From Purshia tridentata (lineage: Eukaryota; Streptophyta; Magnoliopsida; Rosales; Rosaceae): 38,464 nt of DNA. The notes beneath the pieces were generated by a model. It did not search any database. It was given only the letters and a program-made list of their open reading frames with translations, and had not been told where the DNA came from. This document shows positions 23,413-33,836 of this stretch, one piece after another (positions within the stretch are counted from its first letter, which is position 1; each line of letters begins with the position of its first letter). Both the position numbers and the translations under genes were made by a program. Location: contig QANT01008454.1 of assembly GCA_003254885.1 (NCBI GenBank), forward strand, positions 1 through 38,464, given 5' to 3'.

Positions 23413-24130
23413 TATAGGTGCAACTTTGGCCGGGTCAACCTGAGCCTTTGAAGTTTGAACTCAATTTAGGCGTTTGAACTTGAGTGGGAGGGTTTGGAAA
23501 AAGTCAAAACCCACTCAAAATTCGAACTCGATCTCAACCTGAATCTTTTGGGTCATGCCCATCCAAGTTCAAATCCGAGCCCAAATTCTGAATCGATTTG
23601 TATTAGTTTTATACTATAATTTATATATTGGATTACATTTTAGTTTAAATTTGTAATAAAATATTTATTTTATATATTGTTATTGAAGAGGAATTAGAGA
23701 TTGTAAAGGAGATCGAAATATGTATTCTATCTTATATATTTTTGTGTGGAATAAACCTAAACTATGGTGTTTGGTAGCAATATAGTAGTGATGTTGTTAT
23801 TATATTTCTTCTTAATGTTAAAGCCTTTAAGGTATTGCTTTGTTTTATTTGAACTCAATTGATATTTGAAATTTTGAATTATGGTGCTTGATTAATTGAG
23901 GTAATTATGTTAATAACTTTTTTTTTTTTTTTTTCAAATGTTGAAATCAACCTCTTCCATGATTTTATGGACTAGTCCAAACCAACGAAATTGGACAACT
24001 TGAACCGAACCCAAATTGAGGTTAGGTTGTGTTGGGTTCATATATTTGCACCCCCGTCTACACCCTAACTCAAATAAAAAAAGCATGGATTGAGCTTGAG
24101 TTGACCTTTCAACCTGTCCGAGTTGCACCA
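23413..24130. mobile_element. non-autonomous TIR element with 10-bp target-site duplication
   Basis: The left end TATAGGTGCAACT and the right end AGTTGCACCA are inverted copies. Beyond the shared GGTGCAACT the match is imperfect. The 10-bp direct repeat TAAATTTTAC flanks the element at 23403-23412 and 24131-24140. A 9-11 bp duplication is typical of Mutator-like elements, so this is probably a MULE-derived non-autonomous copy of 718 bp. It has no transposase. Confidence 0.65.
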
Positions 24131-27100
24131 TAAATTTTACCACTAGAAAAAATTAAAATAAACTTAAAGATGAATTTTGCTGATGGAAGATGATCATTTA
24201 AATGGCCATTAGGGCCATTACAATGTATTAATAGTGGCACAAATGATAAGATAAAACCAAGTTAGGTGAGGTTCATGAATGATTAATTTGAATATCACTA
24301 ATTTGGATTAACCCGGGCATGAGGTGCCTTTGGTTGGTTCATCCAATTTAGGATCCAAAAAATGATGATATTATGGGTATGATGAGAGTTGATGTATAGT
24401 GTGGGGGTACGGGGAAAAGGGCAAATGACAAAAAGAGTGTGTTGTGTTGTAATGATGAAAAATGATGGTTCCATAGTGGGTGTTGGTTTGGCTTCCATGT
24501 GTGCATGTTGGTGATCATGTACCATATATCACCACTTTGCATCTTCCATCCTTTAAAATTTGGCCCTTGCCCTTTTTGTCATTTTCATTACTTTCTTAGT
24601 GTTTTTTTTTTTGAGCCAAGTACTTTCTTAGTTTCTTTGATCCCTCTCCTCTACTCAATTATTTCTCTCCCTCTGTCACTCTGAAAAACATTAGCAATAT
24701 TTATTTTATAAATTATGACTTTTGAGCACTTTCTCTTTTTGTCAAAGCCATCGCACACAACCCAATATGGATTGTACAGACATCAGGTTGCCCTTCTTTT
24801 ATGTAAGGTGGGCCAATGAGCTCAGCTGGGTATCACAACCAGGTTGCTCTTCCCACACCAAATGTTTGTATGCTAGTTATTAGTCTCTCTCTCTCTTTAT
24901 TTATCTCTCTCTGCTGGGCTAGTAGCTGTGACTGTTGCTTTGTATTCTGATACAGCAATATATGATCCCAGAAAAATTAATCAATATATAAAAGTAGGAA
25001 TTGGAATTCCAGCTTTCAAAATCCAATCCAAAATCTGCAAGGGAAAGAAATATTTGGTACCCTTTGCATATGGACACGTGAAACACTACCTAACCATAAA
25101 TGGGGTTGAATATCACAGATCATATAGCAGATGGAAAACTGAAAAGAAAGATTCGACTGGTGAAATGAAAGCTTTATGAGAAAAATGATGTTTGATAATT
25201 CCAAAAGCAGACGCATCAAACATGTTGTGGAAGACATTTCTTAAATTTTTTGATGTAATAAATTCAGGCAGCTAGCTGGTACGTACTTTGTGTGTGTATG
25301 GTTGACAATTCAGAACGGTGTGAAATTTCCACATTTCACTTGGTACTAGGCAATAATGCAAATGAGTCGTGGGTTTTAAGTCCCATGCTTTAGATAATTA
25401 TTGGATTTCAAAAGTTAAACTATATGTGTAATTTCATCTGGAGAGACATACAAATTTATTAACATGATAAATGATAGTTAAAAGACGTGGGTTAGAAGTT
25501 TCAAACTTAGAATCTCATAAAACCATAACCTTGATATCATTTTAGTCTTGGCCAAAAAAAATAAACTCAAAACACTTAAACCACAACAAAAAGAAAAAAG
25601 AAAAAAAAAAAGAGAGGTCAATAATGCATATTAAACTAGCTATAACAACATCCACCACAATAATTCGATCATTTGATGAACCAAATAATGCAACTGAGTC
25701 AATGCATTGTTAAATGGACCCCAAAAAAAGTTAGCTACAAAGTCTGATTAAAATTTGTGGAGCCATAAGAGACTAAAAGGCCGAAAAGATTAGGTAATGG
25801 AGTGGGACTTGGAGTACACCATGTTTTTCAAAGAGCTCACTGAATGAGAAGAAAAAAGAGAAACGGTTGCTTGATTGGTGCATGTGGAACTGAATTATTG
25901 AAGCTGCATAGCCTTGACATAGGAATGTGTTTAGGCATGTAACCTCAAAATGCATGGCATCTAGCATCTAACATCTAATGTCAAAATCCTAAGAGGGAAA
26001 TGTCACATTTTCGAGACCTCTCGGTTTCGGGGGACCCCATTCCCCAACCCTTTGGATTTAACATTGTACCTAACGTTTTACTTGCTGATATTGATCGAAC
26101 CTCAACCTCCAAAGTCGTACCCAAAAAAGTGGTGAGAGTAGGGAAAATTAGAAACCATAAATGTCATTGAAACTTTTAAGATCGAACTAGATCATTCTGA
26201 GTTGATGTTTGTGATTTGCGGGTGAGTGATTATGTGCATTGAAAACGATTCATCGTGCCTGAAAATTAAGGTTATGGAATAATTAACGTGAGTTAAAAGG
26301 AAACACAGATGTTTCAGTTCAACTCATGTGAGTGACACACACCACTTGACATTTTCCAATCGTATATAAGAAGAACATGGTTGACAATTCTTATGGGTCT
26401 TGGCCTACGGATTATGGAAACAAAAATTGTTTAAGATTATGGGTTGGGCCCCCACATAGTTCGGCCACACCCATTAACACTGAGCCCCTTTGTCAGAAGA
26501 CCACTGTCCTTGCCCCAAAGGTACAAAGCTCATCAAAGAGCCCCAAAATATACGGTAGCTGCATTTCTGATCTTGCTGTACTCTCCCAGCTGAACTCCTG
26601 TGCTAGGAGCTGACTAATTGCTATTTAGAGCTCTTCTTCTTCCATTCTTTAAAGCCCCTCCAATTTCCCTAAAGTCAGGGCCTCAATTCAACCCCTTGTC
26701 TCTACCTTTTTCTTTCCTTTAGAATCAACGAGGTAAAAGAAAGAGTAAAAGTGAAAAACGATCGTAGTGGGTTTGGTAAAAGGATAAAGTTGGCTACTAA
26801 TTCGCACCGTAAAGAATTTTTCGTGCAACCAATCATATGTGAAAGTGGAACCCATCTTTATATACAGCTTCGATCACGTATGAACGTGCAAACATGCGCA
26901 CCTAACGCCGAGCACTCGGCAGGGCTTTTTTAATACAGGCGAGCGTTGGGCCGCTGTTTCCTTCTCTGATTTTTTAAAGTAAACTCACCTTTTTTCACTT
27001 CATACTTTCTTAGGATATAAAATAGATTTGCTGGAACCTAAATCATAACATAAACGCCGAAAAACCAATATCAACCGCTCGGCCAAAAGATGCCAACGTA

Positions 27101-27834
27101 CACACCTTCACATTATTTGTTGTGAGATAAAAATCACAATCATGGTCACATGAAAGATCCCTCACTGCATTGAGATTAGATATTTGTAATTTTTTTTTAT
27201 ACAATTTTGAATGTGGAATGTGCAAAAAACACACACTGACTGACACAACACAAGCATACAAATTACAAGACATGAAGACATGGTAGTCTTCTTTTTTACA
27301 CACTGACTGATCAGTTGCTTAATGTTGACAGTGACGAGAGGGAGGGATTGTTGAAATAGTGAGGGGGGTTATAATGAATGGTGTGCTTGCTAAAGGAGGA
27401 GCACGAGCATTCGCAAGTCACTGCTCTTTGTCTCAGACTCTCGATCAGCACTCCTTTATTTGTCCTTTTCCTCATCAGACTCATTCATCACTCTTCTTCA
27501 GTCCAGACTCACTTCACTTGTCAGCTTTATGTTTATCAAACATAAACCTTATTCATTTCTCTCTCTATCTCAAACTACCTGTGTGTTTACTGTAACATTG
27601 GGCAAGCCCAGTTGGTTAAATTTAGGTCCTTGGAAGTTGGGAATGGTTCTCAATTCTCAATGCATGAAGAATGGACAAGTTTTTAGCCGATACAAGACAA
27701 GACAAGAGTGAGGAGGCCCAAATCATGTGAATCAGGCAAGAGCAGTCCAACAAAGATATTGTCTTTATAGACTTTATAATATTCTTGTATAACTAAATTA
27801 ACTAATAAACAAAAATGGGTGGTTCTCTGGTATC
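24131..27834. other. gene-poor intergenic DNA downstream of the 4CLL fragment
   Basis: No gene is recognised. ORFs at 24928-25179 and 26377-26613 have no domains I know. The pyrimidine-rich stretch near 27420-27600 resembles a leader, but no coding sequence follows it on the plus strand. A (CT)n tract lies near 24885-24911. Confidence 0.45.
24589..24632. repeat. poly-T mini-insertion flanked by a 12-bp direct repeat
   Basis: TACTTTCTTAGT occurs at 24589-24600 and 24621-24632. Between them lies G, eleven T and GAGCCAAG. On the minus strand this reads CTTGGCTC followed by poly(A). It is close to the tail seen at 7164-7243. Confidence 0.65.
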
Positions 27835-28446
27835 TTATACTTTTGAGCGGAGTTTCTGGATAAGTTCCCTTCTCAAAATCTTTCCTGCAGCTGACTTAGG
27901 TACACTGTTTATAAAAGTTACTCTCCTTAATCTTTTGAATGGTGCAACCTGTAGAGGGACAAAGGATCCTATCAAATTCCCAATAAAAGTACTGTGCAAT
28001 TCTTCCAATGTTGTATGTTGCAGAAACCTAAATTAACTGTTTCTCAACAAATTTCTGAATGTCTTGCTCAGTGAGCAAGCTATTGGGTTGACGAACAACA
28101 TATGCATATGGGACCTCACCAGCTTTAGCATCAGGGCATCTGCAACCACAAATTGATGACCATGTTCAAATGTTATATGCAGTTTATATTTCCAAGTTAT
28201 ATATGGAAACTCAGATTTTAAAAAGAAAAAAAAAACACTATTAATTAACAGTACTCACGGGATCACAGCAGCATCCAATATTTCGGGGTGAGAAAGCAAG
28301 ACCCCTTCAAGCTCTGCAGGGGCCACCTTACATACAGTCACACACATTTGCTTTGTTCAGTAAATAGAAATTAAGGAAGGAATATGCAATTAATGATAAA
28401 GAAAATTAAACAGGGTATATATTCTTGCCTTCTTGGTGCTATTTGA

Positions 28447-28484
28447 CTACGTGTATATATGTATGTATATATATATATATATAT
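28447..28484. repeat. (TA)n-rich microsatellite
   Basis: This is a TATATG/TA repeat in a 4CLL intron. Confidence 0.8.
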
Positions 28485-29413
28485 TGTTCCATCATCTCTC
28501 CATAAATAATATTTAGTATTTGTTAATGACTCAACAATCCTGCCAAAAACAAGTAATTACCTGAAAACCATAACACTTGATGAGCTCTTTAATTCGATCC
28601 ACAACAAACAGTTGCCCCTCTTCATCAAAATAACCAAGATCTCCAGTATGTAGCCAACCTTGTTCATCTATAGCTAACTTTGTGGCCTGTGGATTGTTAT
28701 AATAACCTGAAAGCAATTTATAGATGCAACATGAGCCCGTCTAAATCATTCTTTTCATATGATTAAACCATGGATTATTAGGTGATCGATTAAACCTTGC
28801 ATGATATTAGGTCCTCTAATCCATATTTCACCCAACTGATTAGGTGGAGGAGTTTTGTTTGTGTCTACAGCAACTATCTGGGATTCAATTCCAGGAACAA
28901 GAATTCCAGTCGAACAGGAAAATTTAGATCCTGCCGTCGTATTCTCCAGTGAAACAATCCCACAAGATTCTGTCATACCATATCCCTGCCACAATATACC
29001 ACAAAAAGCAAAGTCCCAAAATGCAATTATACATTGATCCGATCCCAACACTTGGAAAAGTTCAAACCGACTAGTCGAATAAAACTTATTTCAACCACAT
29101 TCATATTACATTGTAAATTACTTTGACATAAAGATTTACTTATATAACTGGATCTCATCTATATTAATTAGTACAATATATCCAAGACAACACATAAGTG
29201 GTTCATTCTTAATATATATATATTCACGACATGATATACAAGGAAAATATTTTATGTGAGGCTCACAGGAGATCTTCTCGTCACAACATTAATGTGAGTC
29301 TCATTCGGCATACATATTGTGACTTGTGAGAGGAAAATAACCATCACATTTTTGTTCTAATAATTAAAGTGGTCCATATAGCTTATTTTTATTAGGGTTA
29401 TTTTTCTATCATA

Positions 29414-29739
29414 ACATATACTATGATGGTTGTCTTAGTTGAAGATATATATTTCAAAGTGTCTTAAATTAGGACACATAATTTGTGTTTATATTAAAGT
29501 AGAACAAATCGTTATTTCTGTCATGATCGATGACCGTCTAAATGAGGGGCAAATTAATATTTTCACTCTCGCATCTCTCTCTCTCTATGTCTCTCTATCT
29601 CTCTCTATTTCTCTATCACTCTTTCTTTACGACTCTCTGATGCGACACCTCCAGCAAAAATTGAAGAAATGCCCTAAATTTAAGACACTTTGAAATATGT
29701 ACGTATCATCATAAACTAAGATAACCATTATAATATGTG
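29414..29739. mobile_element. MITE with ~60-bp terminal inverted repeats in a 4CLL intron
   Basis: The left arm at about 29414-29475 (core ATTTCAAAGTGTCTTAAATT) is reverse-complemented at about 29671-29739 with a few mismatches and small gaps. The centre is a CT microsatellite (29575-29632). The true outer edges may extend a further 30 bp. The element is non-coding and sits in the large intron between the first two surviving 4CLL exons. Confidence 0.6.
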
Positions 29740-30375
29740 CCCCAATAAGAAAATAAGATGAAATTGACGTAAGTTAACTATTGGAAATCATTTATAAAGT
29801 TCATGGAATAAAGTAAAATTAAAGTTTTTATTTTAGAGGGCAAAATAAAAAATTAAGAAGTTAGTTTCAAAAACAAATCCATTAATAAGCCTTTCTTTTT
29901 AATATGTCCAAAAATTTCTTAAGCGAACCCAGCTTTGAAACTAGGTCCCGTCGAACCCTACAATTTGAAGGATCGAACTCTAAACCACTTGACAGCAAAC
30001 CAAGACCACCCGATTAAACCCTCATTGGTCAGTTTCATCACATTCTAGTTTTTCCTTTTTTTTCTTATCAAGCAAACAGAGCATAAACTAAATAGTGAAT
30101 AAAAAGGAGCACATGAATGGAATTCCAATCACCTGAGCAATCTGAGCCTGAGGCATATTCTTGGCAGTCTGCACCATCAAATCCTTCCCAAGCGGCGCCG
30201 CCCCCGACGCCACAATCTTCACCGACGACAAGTCGTAGTTCCCCACTACGCTCTTCTTCGCCAGCGCAATCATCACCGGCGGAACAACAAACAAATGAGT
30301 AACCTTATACTTCTCCACCGCCTTCAACGCCCTCCCGATTTCAAACTTTCCCATCGAAACGACGGCGTTCCCGCG

Positions 30376-31068
30376 ATCATCCTTCTCATTATACTGCCCG
30401 AGTCAAGCTGCGCTGCACGTCTCACATTCACCATAGAACCTTTACGTTGTTGAATTTTTAAGTTAGATATATATTCGACCAATATAAGAAGAACCATTAA
30501 TTTATATATAATAGATATATGTACCTGCGTTACCACTAGTTTTGGAGCACTGATTATATATGAATTTGACAAGGTTATCAGCTTCTTGAGTTCTATTATG
30601 AAGTAGCCAGTGCACTCTAGACTGATTGAACACATCAGCAATCAAAATCTTCTTCATTTTCTTCCACTGCTGTCCCCAAGGCGCAACCACTGTGGTCAAG
30701 TACCCACGGCTCAAAATGCAAGCGGTCATTGTCATTGGTCTCGATGCAAACTTTGCATCGTTCTTCTTCAAGAATTCCCTCGCAAGTTCCGGTGACTTCA
30801 CCGGAATGACATGAACGTTGCCTAGCAGGACACAGGCAATGTCGGTGTCAAGCTCATTGAGAATTCTATGAATCCATTTATAAGCGGGTCGGTTCCTCCA
30901 CATTTCCGGGACACATCCAACAACTGGCCATGGGGTTGGGCCTGGAGGGAGAGGTGCTGAGACTTTGTGCTTGTTTTTTCTTTCGGAAAGGAAGATGATT
31001 AAAATGGATGCAAAGAAAAGTGCAGTAATTGGGATCATGATCGAGTTCAAAGGTGGGAAATTGGACAA
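30376..31068 (-). pseudogene. CYP79-type cytochrome P450, N-terminal fragment
   Basis: Exon 1 is 31068-30525 and an inferred exon 2 begins at 30439. The protein starts with a membrane anchor (about residues 11-28), then a basic linker and the proline hinge PPGPTPWPVVG. CYP79-like sequence follows, including HRILNELDTDIACVLLG, FASRPMTMTACILSRGYLTT and APWGQQWKKMKK. An 85-bp AT-rich GT-AG intron (30440-30524) splits a glycine codon, after which GSMVNVRRAAQ continues the CYP79 pattern. The sequence stops at about 30376, where it is joined to 4CLL DNA. Only about 200 of the usual 530 or so residues remain. The I-helix, ExxR and haem-binding cysteine are missing, so no activity is possible. CYP79 enzymes convert amino acids to aldoximes, and in Prunus CYP79D16 starts amygdalin synthesis. 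A TATA box (about 31108-31117) lies upstream. Confidence 0.85.
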
Positions 31069-32040
31069 TTGGGGGTATGTGATAAAGCTATGTACTTAAA
31101 CAGACTACATATATAGGCCGAGAATAACATTTTCTATTCATGTGTTTTGGTGCTCATCTTGTGGTTATCTTTAAAACCACGTTGTTTTGGAGCTTAAGAA
31201 TGGTTAATTAAGCAGGTGAATTATGAGCTAGACTTCTAGTATATATTTACAATTATATTAGAAAAATATTTATACCGGAGTTTAAACGCTTACACGTTGT
31301 TTTGGACTAGTCCCCTTCGATCATCTCCATCACTTTCTGCTATAGGCTGGCTGGCCGCCATTGTTAACATATAGTTGGGGGTGTGACAAAAAAAGTGATC
31401 TAGCTTAATTATTTATATGGGAAGTTGCCAAAGCGATCGACATGTCATGTGTCTTCTCCACATGCATGCATGCTTCATAATATGCCCAGTTAATTTTTGT
31501 ATTTGACAGAACACACAGCTAGCTAGCTACCTAACCAATCTGATAATTCAAGAGAGACATTTCATAAGATCTAGAAAGATATAGTACACTATTCCCAAAC
31601 TCGATCATTAGATCTATCACTCTGTGTTGGTTTTTTTGGGAGTTTAATTTGTTTGTTTTTATGTAGTTTGGTTGTTTTTTTCTAGTTGTTTGTTTTGTGT
31701 TTTTGGAGTTGTACTGTTGTTAGGGCCTACTTGTCTAAGTTTCATCGATCCTAAACTGAATTATTTCGGGTATATAAAAAACTGAATTATTTCGGCCACG
31801 TAAAAAACATTATCTTCAGGAAATAAATACAAAATTGTCAAAATCAAAAACATTATTTTTTTTTTGTATAAAAAAAGTTCAGTTTTTAATTTGCTTTGGC
31901 GGGCAAGTTTAACGGTCAACTGTACGTAGCGTCCATCCTCCTCGTCAGTCGTCCCTACATCCTACTTCACCATTTCAAACTTTCTCGAGAAACAAACGTT
32001 CTCTCTGAGACTCCCACAGTTTCTCAGCCCCCAAACATCC
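31069..32040. promoter_or_regulatory. shared upstream region between CYP79 and the 4CLL N-terminus
   Basis: This is 972 bp between two divergent starts. A CATATATAGG TATA-like box for the CYP79 side lies at about 31108-31117. I see nothing definite for the 4CLL side. Near 31755-31795 the word AACTGAATTATTTCGG occurs twice. No gene is visible here. Confidence 0.45.
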
Positions 32041-32300
32041 ATGGCAGCAAAATCCTTCAATCCCCAAACCCAAACCTACACCTCTCCCCGACCTCCCATC
32101 AACTTCCCTGCTGACCCCAATCTCTCTCTCACCTCCTTCCTCTTCCAAACCTCCTCCCCCTTCCCTCACGAACTCGCTCTCATTGAAGCCGACACCGGCG
32201 AAACCCTAACCTTTCTCCAGCTCCAATCCTTAGTCTCCCGCCTCGCACACGCCTTAGACCTCAACCTAAACATCAACAAAAACGACGTCGTCCTTATCTT
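32041..32300 (+). pseudogene. 4CL-like gene, N-terminal exon fragment
   Basis: An ATG at 32041 opens about 86 codons beginning [16 protein letters not shown]. It continues with [36 protein letters not shown] and ends at DVVLI, just before an N at 32301. This is the typical start of a plant 4CL-like acyl-CoA ligase. The next expected segment, on to the ATP-binding loop, is not found on either side of the N. The orientation is opposite to the 4CLL C-terminal exons at 27835-30375. It may be the missing head of that gene moved by an inversion, or a second copy. It is partial either way. Confidence 0.8.
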
Positions 32301-32301
32301 N

Positions 32302-32473
32302 TTATATGTCTTTTGCTGATGTATTCAAAACAACTTTCAGTCTTAATAAAATCTCCCAAGAGCTCTGCTGTAGCAACTCAATCATATTTATATGTCTTTT
32401 GCTGATGTATTCAAAACAATTTTCAGTCTTAATGAAATCTCCCAAGAGCTCTGCTGTAGCAACTCAATCACTT
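32302..32473. repeat. 86-bp tandem duplication next to an N
   Basis: TTATATGTCTTTTGCTGATG begins at 32302 and recurs at 32388. The two 86-bp copies differ at only a few positions. The first copy starts right after the N at 32301. It may be a real tandem repeat or a collapsed or duplicated contig end. Confidence 0.8.
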
Positions 32474-32638
32474 GTGTTCTTTGCATAAGTTTCTTCAGTA
32501 AACTCTTTCGTTAGTTTCTTTTTAATTCATTTTTTCCAACACTTCTTCCCCTCACCTGTGCCCAATTACTCACAACCATTTTAGCCTGTCTTGATCTTCA
32601 CTTCACTTGAGCCCAATTACTTAAAACACTGCGCGGCT

Positions 32639-32905
32639 ATGGCATCCAAGAACTTCAACGTCGGTTCCAATAACGTCGGTGGCGACAAGGTCTGTGGCCA
32701 CAAAGTCGATGGTAACTACTGCGGTAGTGAAAACGTCAACATCGGTATTGATAACGTCGGTGGCGACGATGTCAACAAAAACAAGGTGACCGTCAGTCGC
32801 GAGAACCTGAACGTCGATCGTGACAGCGTGAACGTTGGTCCCGACAAAGTGAACGACGATCCCCACAAAGTGGAAGTCCATCGCGACGACAACTCCACCA
32901 ATTAA
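32639..32905 (+). CDS. unrecognised ORF with heptad-like V-x-V repeats
   Basis: This ORF of 88 codons starts at the ATG in GCTATGGCATCC. It belongs to an open frame that runs upstream to 32591, with no stop between. I do not recognise it. The protein is built from short repeats with a near-heptad spacing: NVNIGID, VTVSREN, LNVDRDS, VNVGPDK, VNDDPHK and VEVHRDD. Acidic and basic residues alternate around pairs of V. It is rich in N, D, V and G and has three cysteines. There is no signal peptide or membrane segment. The underlying DNA is a diverged ~21-bp repeat full of GTC and GAC, so the minus strand is also open (32911-32621). It could be a small repeat protein or an expressed minisatellite. 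Coding status is unproven. Confidence 0.35.
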   Translation: MASKNFNVGSNNVGGDKVCGHKVDGNYCGSENVNIGIDNVGGDDVNKNKVTVSRENLNVDRDSVNVGPDKVNDDPHKVEVHRDDNSTN

Positions 32906-33836
32906 CGTCAAATAAGTCTACCAACGTCGGTGATTGTGAGTGCAGAGTATGTGTTGTGTGTTGTGTGTTGTGTGTGGCGAGGTTAGTGGGTGGGAGTGTA
33001 GTGGTGGCTGGTGAGGGTCTGAGTGTGGTGTGTTCATTTGAATTTTCTTTTTTCATAATAAAAATTGGTTTTATAGCCTATAAATTTTGTAGAAAGAGAA
33101 CCTTTAATTTTCCTTGTACAATAGATATTGTTACTTATTTGCATGAAAACAACAAATAGAAGATTTTTTTTTTTCCTTTTCAAGTGCACCTATTTAATTT
33201 TCCGACCGTTGCACCTGCTACTTCAACACCTGCATCGTCGTTTTTACTGCTGTTCATTGGGGAGATAATGGCGGTGGACCACCAGTGGAACCAGCACGAC
33301 CTCAGCAGCAACAACTTCCGAGGGTTGTGCTCAGATTTGCATCCAGGGGCCGATGAGTTTGTTGCATTGGAGTGGAAAATGGGAAGCCATGGGTGACTGG
33401 TGTGGCTGGATGCCATCAGGCCTTGCCCCTTGGATGCTTTGTGGGAACGAGAGGAAGAATGGTGGTGTTTGGTTCATTGGATTAGAGAAGTTAAAACGTT
33501 GGAATGTTTGGTTGTTGGGTTAAAAAGATTAAAAGAAATTACATGTGTCAAAATTCTATTTGACCACCTAAAACCCCAGGACAAAGTGGTCCTCAAACCT
33601 CATGGCCTAAGTATTTCTCTTAAAGTTGGTTGCTTTCTTGGTCTAAAACAAAATTTGGTTTTAGGTCAAAAAAACAAAAAAACAAAATTTGGTTGTTTTA
33701 AGTTTTTCTCATCGATACTCAAGAGATACGAAAGAATACAAGGATAAACGGTGTAAGAACAATTTAACCAATTAATAAATGCTATTAATTTGAACAATAC
33801 CAATTCATATCACATACTCTGTATAATATTACTTAG
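32906..33836. other. intergenic, with short unexplained ORFs
   Basis: A TTGTGTG microsatellite lies near 32948-32976. ORFs at 33184-33396 and 33400-33747 are adjacent but have no domain I know. The first contains [19 protein letters not shown]. They could be degraded transposon or gene remnants. Confidence 0.35.
33645..33694. repeat. A-rich mini-insertion flanked by a 16-bp direct repeat
   Basis: AAAACAAAATTTGGTT occurs at 33645-33660 and 33679-33694. The 18 bp between read TTAGGTC followed by an A-rich run. The layout matches the insertions at 7164-7243 and 24589-24632, but on the opposite strand. Confidence 0.55.

Larger units (their letters stand above)
27835..30375 (-). pseudogene. 4-coumarate:CoA ligase-like gene, C-terminal two thirds
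   Basis: Six minus-strand exons: 30375-30133, 28985-28796, 28706-28561, 28326-28259, 28139-28037 and 27948-27835. The family is the adenylate-forming 4CL-like acyl-CoA ligases. Visible parts are [26 protein letters not shown], the GYGMTESCG motif, [15 protein letters not shown] with [14 protein letters not shown], and the C-terminal [13 protein letters not shown]. The last residues, RSKV, resemble a degenerate peroxisomal SKL-type tail. The N-terminal third, including the ATP-binding SSGTTG loop, is absent. At 30375 the sequence changes sharply to a CYP79 gene. The exon ending at 28037 lacks a GT donor: CAG is followed by TTAATT where CAG|GT is expected, and reading on meets a TAG stop. These breaks argue for a pseudogene, unless the assembly is wrong. 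The substrate is unknown. Confidence 0.85.

Noticed and set aside
24928..25179. 83-codon ORF
   Set aside because: No domain or homology recognised and no promoter or splice evidence; treated as chance.
32621..32911. 96-codon minus-strand ORF opposite the heptad-repeat ORF
   Set aside because: It is open only because the GTC/GAC repeat reads through on both strands. The plus frame has the better start and charge pattern, but neither is proven.
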